Positions 1-6,298 of a stretch of DNA of 7,567 nt are shown piece after piece. Within the stretch, counting starts at the first letter, position 1. Every line of letters begins with the position of its first letter. The position numbers and the translations under genes were made by a program. The notes under the pieces are model-generated. The model made no database searches and was not told the origin of the DNA. It worked only from the letters and a program-made list of their open reading frames with translations. The stretch is taken from the NCBI GenBank assembly GCA_030043175.1, contig JASHYD010001351.1, positions 1 to 7,567 of the forward strand, written 5' to 3'. Origin of the DNA: Xanthobacteraceae bacterium. GTDB lineage: Bacteria; Pseudomonadota; Alphaproteobacteria; Rhizobiales; Xanthobacteraceae.

Positions 1-183
1 ATGGTCCGTCCTCTATGCATTGAGGCTCGGCTCGGCCTATCCGAGCAACCCTCGTCCAATTTTGCATACGCAGGGCGGACCGCCTGATTCGCCGGTTCAG
101 CTATAGTTAACGAAATTCCGGTGTGGGGGACCGCCTCGCGTGACCCCGCCAACGCTGACGGGCCCGAGGAACGGACATAACGT

Positions 184-371
184 CTAGCCCGCCTGGATCT
201 GCCGGCCCCCTTTGCAAGGCTGCCAGCGCTGGTAAAGCTGAACTCGTTCCACGGGCCGCCAACTGTAATTGGTATAGCAGGCGCCATCTTGGCGATACCA
301 TTCTCCTGTGCCAAGGCCGGGACAGACAAGAAGCCGACCGATGCAAAAGCGATCGGCGCTATTAATTTCAT
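184..371 (-). pseudogene. Small exported Trp/Tyr-rich protein, frameshifted after its signal peptide
   Basis: The minus strand has an ATG at 371 preceded by AGGGAG (ending 7 nt upstream). It encodes a textbook signal peptide: Lys at residue 2, a hydrophobic core, and the ending VPALAQ with an Ala-x-Ala cleavage site. In that frame the sequence then becomes implausible (ENGIAKMAPAIPIT...). Moving two bases on at about 303-306 opens a frame reading EWYRQDGACYTNYSWRPVER and then VQLYQRWQPCKGGRQIQAG, ending at a TAG at 184-186. That tail is compact, rich in Trp and Tyr, has two Cys, and looks like a real secreted domain. No start codon exists upstream in the second frame. I therefore infer one gene of about 62 codons carrying a 1-bp deletion or 2-bp insertion, or a sequencing error. 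The family is not recognised and no function is claimed. Confidence 0.6.
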
Positions 372-461
372 GATTAACTCCCTGTGAATTTTGAACGAAA
401 TCATGACAAAACGAAACGTCAATAAGTTATCAGAAGCGCGATGCTAGCCTGTATGACCTGG

Positions 462-474
462 CTCACAGTGTGAG
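462..474. repeat. 13-bp palindrome CTCACA-G-TGTGAG
   Basis: The arms CTCACA (462-467) and TGTGAG (469-474) are perfect inverted repeats around one G. The site lies about 90 bp upstream of the start of the minus-strand exported-peptide remnant, so it could be a dyad operator for that gene. Short palindromes of this size also occur by chance, and no regulator family is assigned. Confidence 0.3.
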
Positions 475-637
475 AGCGACGTTCTCCCACCCATCGCCGC
501 GTCCTAAAGTCGGCGCCGCAAAAAAAGAACGAAGAACTTTGCAATGCAGCGATTTCGAATTTGCGTCACACTTCTATCGGCAGCGCGATTTTAATTAGGT
601 GATTGTAGTTTTGCAGTTGCGGTCAAATTCGATATGC

Positions 638-663
638 AGCATTCTCAGAAACCTGAGAATGCT
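638..663. repeat. Perfect 11-bp-arm inverted repeat, possible operator or RNA hairpin
   Basis: The arms AGCATTCTCAG (638-648) and CTGAGAATGCT (653-663) are perfectly complementary around the 4-nt loop AAAC. A perfect 11-bp dyad is unlikely by chance in one non-coding stretch of this size. No U-tract follows on either strand, so a classical intrinsic terminator is unlikely. A protein-binding operator or a stable hairpin in an untranslated or small RNA is more plausible. The nearest gene on the right starts at 1055, which is far for a simple operator. Confidence 0.5.
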
Positions 664-1054
664 ATAGTGTCCGTTCTTCATCGATCGTCGCGCTCGGCAT
701 CAACTCAATCGCTTTCGGCACTTCAGTGGTTCGCTTACGCTCGCCTCGCTTAATCACACACAACCGCTTGCGGCGGTTTGAAATCAGCACCTGATTGGCA
801 AACTTGAAGGGGCCTCGTTCATCTCTCGTACGGTTATCGATCGAAGGGTGAACCGGCGGTGCTCGTGACAAAAGATCCGCTTCGGACGATCGCTTTGGTC
901 AGCGCTTATTGTTGCAAAAGACGATGCGGACATTCGCACCGCGATTCTGCTAGCTAGATAACGAGAAGTGAGAATCCCTCCCTCTGTTGCTTCGTGATCT
1001 AAGCGTCTTCGCGTCTGCAATTGGGTAGGGGCAACCGTCGAGGAACCCAGGGTT

Positions 1055-1909
1055 ATGGATCGCGACACCGAGCAGGAAATCATCCGGCGCGCCTATGCGA
1101 GGCAGATCATGGCGGTCTTCGGAGTGTCCGACCGGCGGATCGAGGCGGCCTTTGCATCGGTCAAGCGCGAGGATTTTCTCGGTCGTGGCCCCTGGCAAAT
1201 CATTCGCTGGGGCCGCGGTTACATATCCTCCCCGAGCCGAAATCCCGTATACCTCTACGACGACGTCGTGGTCGGCATCATCCCTGAGCGCAACCTCAAC
1301 AATGGCCAGCCATCGCTGCACACCTGGCTGATCGCCAATGCCGCTCCGAAGGCGGGGGACCACGTCGTGCATGTCGGTGCAGGGGTCGGCTATTACACGG
1401 CGATATTGCATCGCCTTGTTGGTCGCCGTGGCAGGCTAACGGCGATCGAATTCGATTCCGACCTGGCCGCGCGGCTCGCGGCAAATTTCGTCGGAGCGCG
1501 CAATATCGAAGTCGTACAGGGTGATGGCGCACGCGTTCCGTTCGACAGCGCTGATATCATCTATGTCAACGCCGGCGCTACCAAACCGGCCGAGGCATGG
1601 CTAGACCGGCTCGCCGACGGCGGAAGGCTGATACTGCCGCTGACTGCGAGCGAATTTCCGAGCGGCGATGTGCGGCAGGGCGCGGTGTTTCGCATTGAGC
1701 GCCGCAGCAGCGCGTTCCTTGCGAAACGGATCTCCGGGGTGGCGATCTTTCCGTGTGAGGGGATGCGCGACGCGTTATCCGAGTCCGCGCTCGCTGCTGC
1801 TTTCGAAAAAGGCCGGGTGCAGGAGGTGACACGGCTTTACCGGCGCGATGACGTGCCAGAGGAGGATTGCTGGCTGCGCGGAACGGGTTGGTGCCTCGCC
1901 TATCGCTAG
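1055..1909 (+). CDS. Protein-L-isoaspartate O-methyltransferase-like SAM-dependent methyltransferase
   Basis: The 284-residue protein has a Rossmann methyltransferase core like that of the PCMT family, whose classical members methylate isoaspartyl residues in damaged proteins in the cytoplasm. An N-terminal helical part (about 1-80) leads to GQPSLHTWLIA (84-94), matching the PCMT segment before the cofactor site. Next come motif I, VVHVGAGVGYYTAIL (104-118), an acidic strand end IEFD (131-134) that would hold the SAM ribose, and GDGA (156-159). IIYVNAGAT (168-176) and LADGGRLILPL (186-196) follow. GAGVG replaces the more usual GTGSG of motif I, so the substrate may not be isoaspartate; many such homologs are uncharacterised. 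The ATG is supported by GAGGAA at 1040-1045. The gene stands alone on its strand and converges on the acyltransferase gene. The fold is secure, the substrate is not. Confidence 0.85.
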   Translation: MDRDTEQEIIRRAYARQIMAVFGVSDRRIEAAFASVKREDFLGRGPWQIIRWGRGYISSPSRNPVYLYDDVVVGIIPERNLNNGQPSLHTWLIANAAPKAGDHVVHVGAGVGYYTAILHRLVGRRGRLTAIEFDSDLAARLAANFVGARNIEVVQGDGARVPFDSADIIYVNAGATKPAEAWLDRLADGGRLILPLTASEFPSGDVRQGAVFRIERRSSAFLAKRISGVAIFPCEGMRDALSESALAAAFEKGRVQEVTRLYRRDDVPEEDCWLRGTGWCLAYR

Positions 1910-1985
1910 ACCCAGTCACCGGAAATCTCTAGCTTGATCTTAAGGCTCGATGTAGCTGCGCCCGCGAGCGATGTCCATCGGGGAG

Positions 1986-2004
1986 GATGGCTTGAAAAGC
2001 CATC
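1986..2004. terminator. Hairpin between convergent genes, candidate terminator
   Basis: The arms GATGGCTT (1986-1993) and AAGCCATC (1997-2004) are perfect 8-bp complements around the loop GAA, located 76 bp after the methyltransferase stop. On the plus strand it is followed only by AATTTG, so the U-tract is weak. The position between two convergent genes fits termination, possibly in both directions. The rest of 1910-2144 shows no gene I can support. Confidence 0.4.
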
Positions 2005-2144
2005 AATTTGACCGCGCTCAGCTTCTGACCCATTTCTGAGATGATACTTTTTTCGAGCGTTCTGGCTAGCCCAGGCACTCCTTCTCGGCATGTTCGGTCG
2101 CGTGAGGGCGTCGCACCAAACCAGCGCGCTACACGCAGGCGAAT

Positions 2145-3314
2145 CTAGCTTAAGGCAGGAACGCTGCAGGCGATCGCCGGGTTGCTGGTCATTCCCATTG
2201 ACCAGCGCACCAATGGCCAAGGTCGGATCAGCCAATGATAGGCCGCGAGCGAAATCGCCGTGGCCACTATCCAGATCGACACGATCTTGAGCCACACGGG
2301 CAGCGCCATCGGCAGCAACAGAACGCCGAGCAGCAGTAGCGGGGCATGGTGCACGATGAAAACGGGCATCGTCGCCTCGGTCAGATACGCAAGAGCCGGC
2401 GTCGCGACTGGTTTGAGACGAGATGCGAATCCAAGCCCAGCTCCGATGCCGCCCCATGCGGTCAACGCAACGAACAGGCGTCCGGCTGCGGACTCGCCGT
2501 TGTAGGTCATCCCCGCAAAAGCCAGCAGCATGAAGACGAATAGACGTGGCGCCTCCTTGCTCAGACGTGCTTCGAAGCCGGGCCAAACCGCGATCCCAGC
2601 GCCGATCACAAAGCACAGCGCGTAAAAGGAACAATTCGGCCAGTCGGTGATGAGGTTCGGCAGGAATGGCCAGTAACCGTTGGTTGCGACCAGAAGGAGG
2701 GCCATGGGAATCGCGGGGAGATAGACGGTCAGCGCCGACGGTTCGGCAGCGCGCGGAGTGCAGCGCGCAAGCCGCACCAACAGCGGCAACAGCAGGATCG
2801 TATACAGAAATAGATAGGCCAGGAACCAAAGATGCGACCAGGTGATCTGCCTGAGTAGGGTCAAATTGTGAGGAAAGAATTTGAAGAAACTTTCGTTTAG
2901 CGGCTCGATGTGCTGCAATCCCCGCAGTCCCATGTCGATTCCGTGGCTCAACTCGACATATTTGATGATAGAGCCGAACAGCGCCATTCCGACGAACAGC
3001 GGTACGAGAAGGCGCGTCACCCGCTCCAAGACAAATTGACTGGAGGTGCGCCTGCGCAACGACGCCACGGCCGACCAACCCGCAATCAGGAAGAACAGCG
3101 ATACCGAGTTTGCGCGCACAAAATCAAACACGAACGATGCGCTGCGTGACGGGACCGCACTTTTGAGGTGATAGTTCGGGTCAGCGCCAAATATCAGCAA
3201 CGCGTGCGACAAGATAATGGCGGCGCAAATCAGAATCCGGAGTGCGTCGATGTCGGTACGCCGGGCCCCCCCTTGCGTTCCTGTCGACTGTACGTCAATC
3301 GGGACCAACTTCAC
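2145..3314 (-). CDS. Membrane acyltransferase, acyltransferase-3 family
   Basis: The 389-residue protein has about ten hydrophobic segments and the hallmark of the acyltransferase-3 family: RRTDIDALR leads into the first membrane helix with an Arg-x10-His pair (R26 and H37). SLFFLIAGW (72-80), WSHLWFLAYLFLYTI (159-173) and MPVFIVHHAPLLL (316-328) also fit the family. Such inner-membrane proteins move acyl groups such as acetyl or succinyl onto extracytoplasmic sugars, for example glucans (OpgC/MdoC-like), O-antigen or exopolysaccharide. The acceptor here cannot be read from the sequence. The length is normal and the gene appears intact. The start is a GTG at 3314: an in-frame TGA at 3333-3335 excludes a longer product, and GGGAG (3325-3329) lies 10 nt upstream. 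No other surface-polysaccharide gene is nearby. A long alternative frame on the same strand, extending to 1906, is a shadow. Confidence 0.85.
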   Translation of the reverse strand: MKLVPIDVQSTGTQGGARRTDIDALRILICAAIILSHALLIFGADPNYHLKSAVPSRSASFVFDFVRANSVSLFFLIAGWSAVASLRRRTSSQFVLERVTRLLVPLFVGMALFGSIIKYVELSHGIDMGLRGLQHIEPLNESFFKFFPHNLTLLRQITWSHLWFLAYLFLYTILLLPLLVRLARCTPRAAEPSALTVYLPAIPMALLLVATNGYWPFLPNLITDWPNCSFYALCFVIGAGIAVWPGFEARLSKEAPRLFVFMLLAFAGMTYNGESAAGRLFVALTAWGGIGAGLGFASRLKPVATPALAYLTEATMPVFIVHHAPLLLLGVLLLPMALPVWLKIVSIWIVATAISLAAYHWLIRPWPLVRWSMGMTSNPAIACSVPALS

Positions 3315-3323
3315 AGCGCGAAA

Positions 3324-3352
3324 ACTCCCGCCTCACGCTCTAACGCGGGAGT
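3324..3352 (-). promoter_or_regulatory. Leader hairpin covering the acyltransferase ribosome binding site
   Basis: In the minus-strand transcript, ACTCCCGC (3352-3345) pairs perfectly with GCGGGAGT (3331-3324) around a 13-nt loop. The second arm contains the GGGAG that would serve as the Shine-Dalgarno sequence for the GTG at 3314. If the stem forms, translation initiation would be hindered. This suggests control by temperature, ligand or another RNA, or simply weak expression. The pairing is seen directly; the regulatory role is inferred. Confidence 0.4.
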
Positions 3353-3430
3353 CGCCGTCATCACGCTCATTTCATGCTTTGCGGCCACAGCGCTCCTTTC
3401 GCATCAAGGTCGGACCAAGCGATCAACACG

Positions 3431-3790
3431 TTAAGGCATGAGATGGGAAAGCGTAGTATCGAGTTCGTTCGTCGTGCACAAGGGATTGAGGGGCGCGCAT
3501 ACGCACCTCGTAGGGGTCAAAGCCGAGCCCTCCCGCCGGTCCATTCGGCAGAGAAGCGCAACGCGATCCTCCTGGCCAAGGCGAATGGCGCGAAGGATTT
3601 GAGCGTGCTCCCCGGTTTCAACGCACAGCCGCATAGTCGTCAAGGAGGGGCAGCCCTGCGCCAACAGGGCGGCTGCCGCAGGATTACGGTCGGCGTGATC
3701 AGCGACTAGACGCAGCAGCATAGCACGACGGCCCCCGATGACTTTACGCAAAACAAAGCGAGCCGCAACGGCAGCTCTTCGACATGGTGC
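3431..3790 (-). pseudogene. C-terminal remnant of a probable GntR-family (FCD domain) regulator
   Basis: The open frame runs from just after a TAA at 3791-3793 to a TAA at 3431-3433 and has no N-terminal winged-helix domain. Its middle reads like the last helices of an FCD ligand-binding domain: IGGRRAMLLRLVADHADR, then about 25 residues later GEHAQILRAIRLGQEDRVAL (coding roughly 3547-3613). This matches the common FCD pattern of EHxAILxAIRxGDxxxAxxxM. The tail after CRMDRREG no longer looks like the family, and the only possible start is a TTG without a clear ribosome binding site. I infer a decayed gene that has lost its DNA-binding half. The family assignment rests on a short match, so an unrelated open frame cannot be excluded. 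Confidence 0.45.
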
Positions 3791-4350
3791 TTATGACTAT
3801 CAGGACCTTTCAAGAACATTGCCAAATGATGAAGGAGTGGCAAAGTCCCCGACCCATGCGATTTATCACGGCCCTGGTGAGTCAAGAAGCCAAAAACCTG
3901 TCAGGGCTGTATCGAGGTGTCGCCATTCATTGGAGTGTCTCTTATTGGCCACTCGTGCTTTCGCCTCGTGCGCCGAGCACGGAAGCTATCGAGGAACAGC
4001 TGCCGTCAGCGGGCGATCGTTCCGCAGTGCTTGACGACCTCGAACGCATCGAAGAGCTCAATCTTCTTGGGGACGTACGTTTGGAAGGTGCTGCGAATGT
4101 CGTCGCCCGGTTCTCGTTAACGCATTGGCGCCAGCATTTGTCGAATGCCGGGCGTCCGACGGCCTCAGGCGATAGCGCCGCACACGGGGGCCAAGGAGCT
4201 GCCACGCTTCGGGGCATGGCGCTATCTGCGCAACTCTCGGCAAGGTTCTCGGATGCACAAAAACAACTTGAGATCATACGGCGCATCCAAGGCGCCACAG
4301 CTTCGCGCATCGGAACCTTGACCCAGCCCGCATCGATCAGGGCAGCATGA
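3784..4350 (+). CDS. Hypothetical protein of 188 residues, unrecognised
   Basis: I do not recognise this protein. It contains a Trp- and Leu-rich middle (HWSVSYWPLVLSP, about 49-61), an acidic helical segment (LDDLERIEELNLLGDV, about 83-98), and a C-terminal amphipathic helix (SAQLSARFSDAQKQLEIIRR, about 148-167). The plus-strand frame uses coding-like triplets such as GAC GAC CTC GAA CGC. The long opposing minus-strand frame (3942-4418) is Ser/Arg-rich in the manner of an antisense shadow, which favours the plus strand. Neither the ATG at 3784 nor the one at 3793 has a recognisable ribosome binding site, and upstream lies the decayed GntR piece. It could be a small helical protein or the remnant of a larger gene. 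Confidence 0.4.
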   Translation: MVLMTIRTFQEHCQMMKEWQSPRPMRFITALVSQEAKNLSGLYRGVAIHWSVSYWPLVLSPRAPSTEAIEEQLPSAGDRSAVLDDLERIEELNLLGDVRLEGAANVVARFSLTHWRQHLSNAGRPTASGDSAAHGGQGAATLRGMALSAQLSARFSDAQKQLEIIRRIQGATASRIGTLTQPASIRAA

Positions 4351-4395
4351 CGTGTCCCTTCGCACCCCGACGAGGCGAGACGTAGCCATATGATT

Positions 4396-4965
4396 CTAAC
4401 GACGGGGACGCAGCCCATCCGCCAGCAGCCCCAGTAACCGATGCAATTGATCCTGGTCGGTTGGCGCAGCGGTCGCCGTCAGGACAACACCTGCGAGGCA
4501 TATCGTAACATCATCCGCCTCGACATCGTCGCGGATGGTTCCATCGCAGGCGCCTGCGCTGATGAATCGGGCGAGGGTCGCCCGAATACGGGCGCGGGTC
4601 TCCGGTACCGGGCTCGTTCGTGACGTCCATGCAATGCGCAGCGCTTCCTGCATAGCCCGTTTGGCGACGACGAACCGGGCGTACCGGACCATCCACAGGC
4701 GCAAGGCGTCAAAAGCCGTATGGAGGCTCAGGAGATCCTCGGCTGTCGCCGCAAGCGTGTCGAGTTCCAAGCGGTAGACTGCATCGACAAGAGCCTCGCG
4801 GGTTGGGAAATGGCGGTAGAACGTTCCGATGCCAACGCCGGCCGTGCGGGCGATGTCCCCCAGTGATGCGGTCTCCTCGCCGGCGGAAAATCGCTCCCGA
4901 GCTGCCTCGATGAGGCGCTCGCGATTACGGGCCGCATCCGCGCGGAGCGATGTGGGCTTTGACAA
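4396..4965 (-). CDS. TetR/AcrR-family transcriptional repressor
   Basis: The protein is about 189 residues when started at the TTG at 4965, a normal TetR length. The N-terminal domain has ADAARNRERLIEAARERFS (9-27) and a helix-turn-helix spanning SLGDIARTAGVGIGTFYRHF (34-53), with the near-invariant TFYRHF signature. The remainder (about 65-189) is the helical ligand-binding and dimer domain, which predicts no ligand by eye. GGAGGAG (4979-4973) lies 7 nt before the TTG. Longer in-frame starts would run back into the reductase gene and lack support. It is divergent from the aldo/keto reductase gene, and two palindromes in the shared region are its probable operators. The first overlaps its own start and ribosome binding site, which predicts autorepression. 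Its ligand may be a substrate of the reductase, by inference. Confidence 0.88.
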   Translation of the reverse strand: MSKPTSLRADAARNRERLIEAARERFSAGEETASLGDIARTAGVGIGTFYRHFPTREALVDAVYRLELDTLAATAEDLLSLHTAFDALRLWMVRYARFVVAKRAMQEALRIAWTSRTSPVPETRARIRATLARFISAGACDGTIRDDVEADDVTICLAGVVLTATAAPTDQDQLHRLLGLLADGLRPRR

Positions 4966-4988
4966 ACGGAGGCTCCTCCGGTTATAGA
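4959..4988 (+). promoter_or_regulatory. Promoter of the aldo/keto reductase gene
   Basis: A perfect TTGACA (4959-4964) and TATAGA (4983-4988) are separated by 18 bp, giving a predicted start near 4995 and a leader of about 47 nt before the reductase ATG. The spacer is filled by a palindromic operator (4964-4983), the classical arrangement for repression by blocking RNA polymerase. The -35 element lies inside the first codons of the repressor gene. Confidence 0.65.
4964..4983. promoter_or_regulatory. TetR operator 1 (imperfect palindrome)
   Basis: AAACGGAG (4964-4971), spacer GCTC and CTCCGGTT (4976-4983) form an 8-bp-arm dyad with one mismatch to the perfect copy at 4994-5013. It lies between the -35 and -10 of the reductase promoter. 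On the other strand it covers the repressor gene's Shine-Dalgarno sequence and TTG start, so one bound dimer could silence both directions. Confidence 0.7.
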
Positions 4989-4993
4989 CAAAT

Positions 4994-5013
4994 AAACGGA
5001 GGGTACTCCGTTT
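4994..5013. promoter_or_regulatory. TetR operator 2 (perfect palindrome)
   Basis: AAACGGAG (4994-5001), spacer GGTA and CTCCGTTT (5006-5013) form a perfect 8-bp-arm palindrome with the same half-site as operator 1. The centres are 30 bp apart, close to three helical turns, so two dimers would sit on nearly the same face of the DNA. It covers the predicted transcription start of the reductase gene. The consensus AAACGGAG-N4-CTCCGTTT is of a kind common for TetR-family repressors. Confidence 0.75.
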
Positions 5014-5041
5014 ACCTATGTCTATCACAGGAGCCCCCTCG

Positions 5042-5929
5042 ATGTCCCGTGACACGAAATCAGTTCCGTTACCTGGAAGGACCTATCCTCTCGGCGACCA
5101 TGAGGTCGCTCGTATCGGCTACGGCGCGATGCAATTGCGTCGCCAGACCAAGCTGGACGAGGCCGTCGCGCTTCTCGAACGCGCCATCGCCCTCGGTGTA
5201 AACCACATCGATACGGCGCAGTTTTATGGCAACGGCTTCGTCAACAGCGTGATCCGGCAGGTGCTCAGGCCGGGCGACGGAATCGTCGTCGCTACCAAGG
5301 TTGGCGGAGACCCCAATCCAGGGGGAAAAATCCCGGTGAAGCCGGCACAGCGTCCCGAGCAACTTCGGGCGAGCGTCGATGACAACCTCGTCAGTCTGGG
5401 CCTGGAGCAACTCCCCTTGGTCAATCTGCGTCGTCTCGACGTTGGCCCCGGCCTATCCGCCGAAGGAGACCAGGTTGTCGATATCGATGATCAACTGGCC
5501 ACAATGATTGGTATGCGCGATGAAGGAAAGATCGGCGCCATCGGCCTGAGTGCGGTGAGCCTGGACGGTCTCAACCGGGCGCTTGCCGCAGGGATCGCTT
5601 GCGTCCAAAACGCCTATAGCGTGGTCAGCCGGCAGTTCGAAGACATGCTCGAGTTCTGCCTCACAAAGAATATCGCCTGGGCGCCTTTCTTTCCTCTCGG
5701 CGGCGATTTTCCCGGCTCGCCAAAAGTTACAGAACAGCCGAAGGTGATAAACATTGCGGCCAGGATGAACGTCACGCCGTCGCAGGTGGGCCTTGCCTGG
5801 CTGCTCAGGCACGCTCCGAACATCGTACTCATCCCCGGAACGGCAAGCATCGAACATCTCGAACAAAATATCGCTGCCGCATCCGTCGTGCTCGATCAAG
5901 ATGCAATCGCCGACCTCAATTCCCTTTGA
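5042..5929 (+). CDS. Aldo/keto reductase, YdbC/PdxI-like
   Basis: The 295-residue protein is a single-domain (beta/alpha)8 NADPH-dependent oxidoreductase of the cytoplasm. It follows Escherichia coli YdbC (PdxI, a pyridoxal reductase) closely as I remember that sequence: IGYGAMQL (25-32), GVNHIDTAQFYG (52-63), ATKVG (84-88), PLVNLRRLD (125-133), FFPLGG (216-221) and IPGTASIEHLEQNIAA (264-279). Asp57, Tyr62 and Lys86 of the catalytic tetrad are visible. The usual His, in a context like DLYQIH, aligns with Arg130, as in YdbC, so this is a subfamily trait rather than damage. The ATG at 5042 has CAGGAG (5028-5033) 8 nt upstream; the in-frame ATG at 5018 has no good ribosome binding site. It is divergent from and probably controlled by the TetR repressor. 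The substrate could be pyridoxal or another carbonyl compound. Confidence 0.88.
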   Translation: MSRDTKSVPLPGRTYPLGDHEVARIGYGAMQLRRQTKLDEAVALLERAIALGVNHIDTAQFYGNGFVNSVIRQVLRPGDGIVVATKVGGDPNPGGKIPVKPAQRPEQLRASVDDNLVSLGLEQLPLVNLRRLDVGPGLSAEGDQVVDIDDQLATMIGMRDEGKIGAIGLSAVSLDGLNRALAAGIACVQNAYSVVSRQFEDMLEFCLTKNIAWAPFFPLGGDFPGSPKVTEQPKVINIAARMNVTPSQVGLAWLLRHAPNIVLIPGTASIEHLEQNIAAASVVLDQDAIADLNSL

Positions 5930-6298
5930 GGCGGCGTCTACACCATCTTAGTCGACCTGTCGCATCGCCCGGTACGGCCTACTGATCCGCAGGGACGTCG
6001 AATAGCAGAGGTGCGGTGCCGCGGGCCCGCGCCGTCTCCCATGCCCGGACCGTCACCCCGGAGCACTGGCCACCGACTTCCGTAAGTGGCCCAGGGCCGC
6101 CGACTTTGGCCGTTGCAGCAAGTCGGTAGCAATCCGGGGTACTCCGGACGTGCCGCCAACCTAGCCGCCATGACAGCACCGGCGTCAACTGCAGCGACCC
6201 TCGGGTCGAGCGGAGCAACAAAGAGTGCCGTTTCTAACGTCCCGCAATTCTGCCACCCGTGCCGCGACCAACCAGCACGACATAGGGAGGTAGACCCA
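5930..6298. other. Non-coding stretch between the reductase and the orphan gene
   Basis: I find no gene I can support in these 369 bp. An Arg/Gly-rich minus-strand frame (5938-6309) and an upstream extension of the next gene's frame to 6086 are both implausible as proteins. A small dyad, CGACCC/GGGTCG, lies at about 6199-6212. The sequence GGGTACTCCG at 6137-6146 repeats the core of operator 2, but its flanks do not match. No clear terminator follows the reductase gene. Confidence 0.45.

Larger units (their letters stand above)
372..1054. other. Long stretch without a convincing gene
   Basis: These 683 bp separate the exported-peptide remnant from the methyltransferase gene. Open frames exist on the minus strand (for example 662-898, ending in ATIDEERTL), but none has an ATG with a ribosome binding site, and none gives a protein I recognise. 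The base composition is lower in GC than the flanking genes in parts, with an A7 run near 520-526. The stretch holds two palindromes listed separately (462-474 and 638-663) and a small hairpin, AACCGC/GCGGTT, at 762-778. It may contain the promoters of both flanking divergent genes, but no strong -35/-10 pair stands out. Confidence 0.5.

Noticed and set aside
30..46. GCTCGG/CCGAGC hairpin near the left edge as a terminator
   Set aside because: Only 6 bp of stem and no U-tract on either strand.
1..87. 28-codon plus-strand frame beginning with ATG at the first base
   Set aside because: Too short and without visible upstream sequence; it could be the end of a gene entering from the left, but nothing in the residues supports a family.
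662..898. Minus-strand open frame ending in ATIDEERTL
   Set aside because: It looks partly protein-like, but the only starts are TTG without a ribosome binding site and no family is recognised; it may be a relic but cannot be supported.
1906..3078. 390-codon open frame on the minus strand overlapping the acyltransferase gene
   Set aside because: It is an alternative frame of the same strand; its translation is rich in Arg and Ala, lacks hydrophobic periodicity or motifs, and the true frame has clear acyltransferase-3 hallmarks.
3942..4418. 158-codon minus-strand open frame
   Set aside because: The translation is Ser/Arg/Cys-rich, as expected for the antisense of a coding-like plus frame, and no ribosome binding site or family is visible.
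5018..5041. Upstream ATG extending the aldo/keto reductase by eight residues
   Set aside because: The ATG at 5042 has CAGGAG at good spacing, whereas 5018 sits just past operator 2 without a properly spaced ribosome binding site.
6137..6146. A further copy of the TetR operator core GGGTACTCCG
   Set aside because: Only the core matches; the AAACGGAG and CCGTTT flanks are absent and the following gene starts 150 bp away, so chance is more likely.
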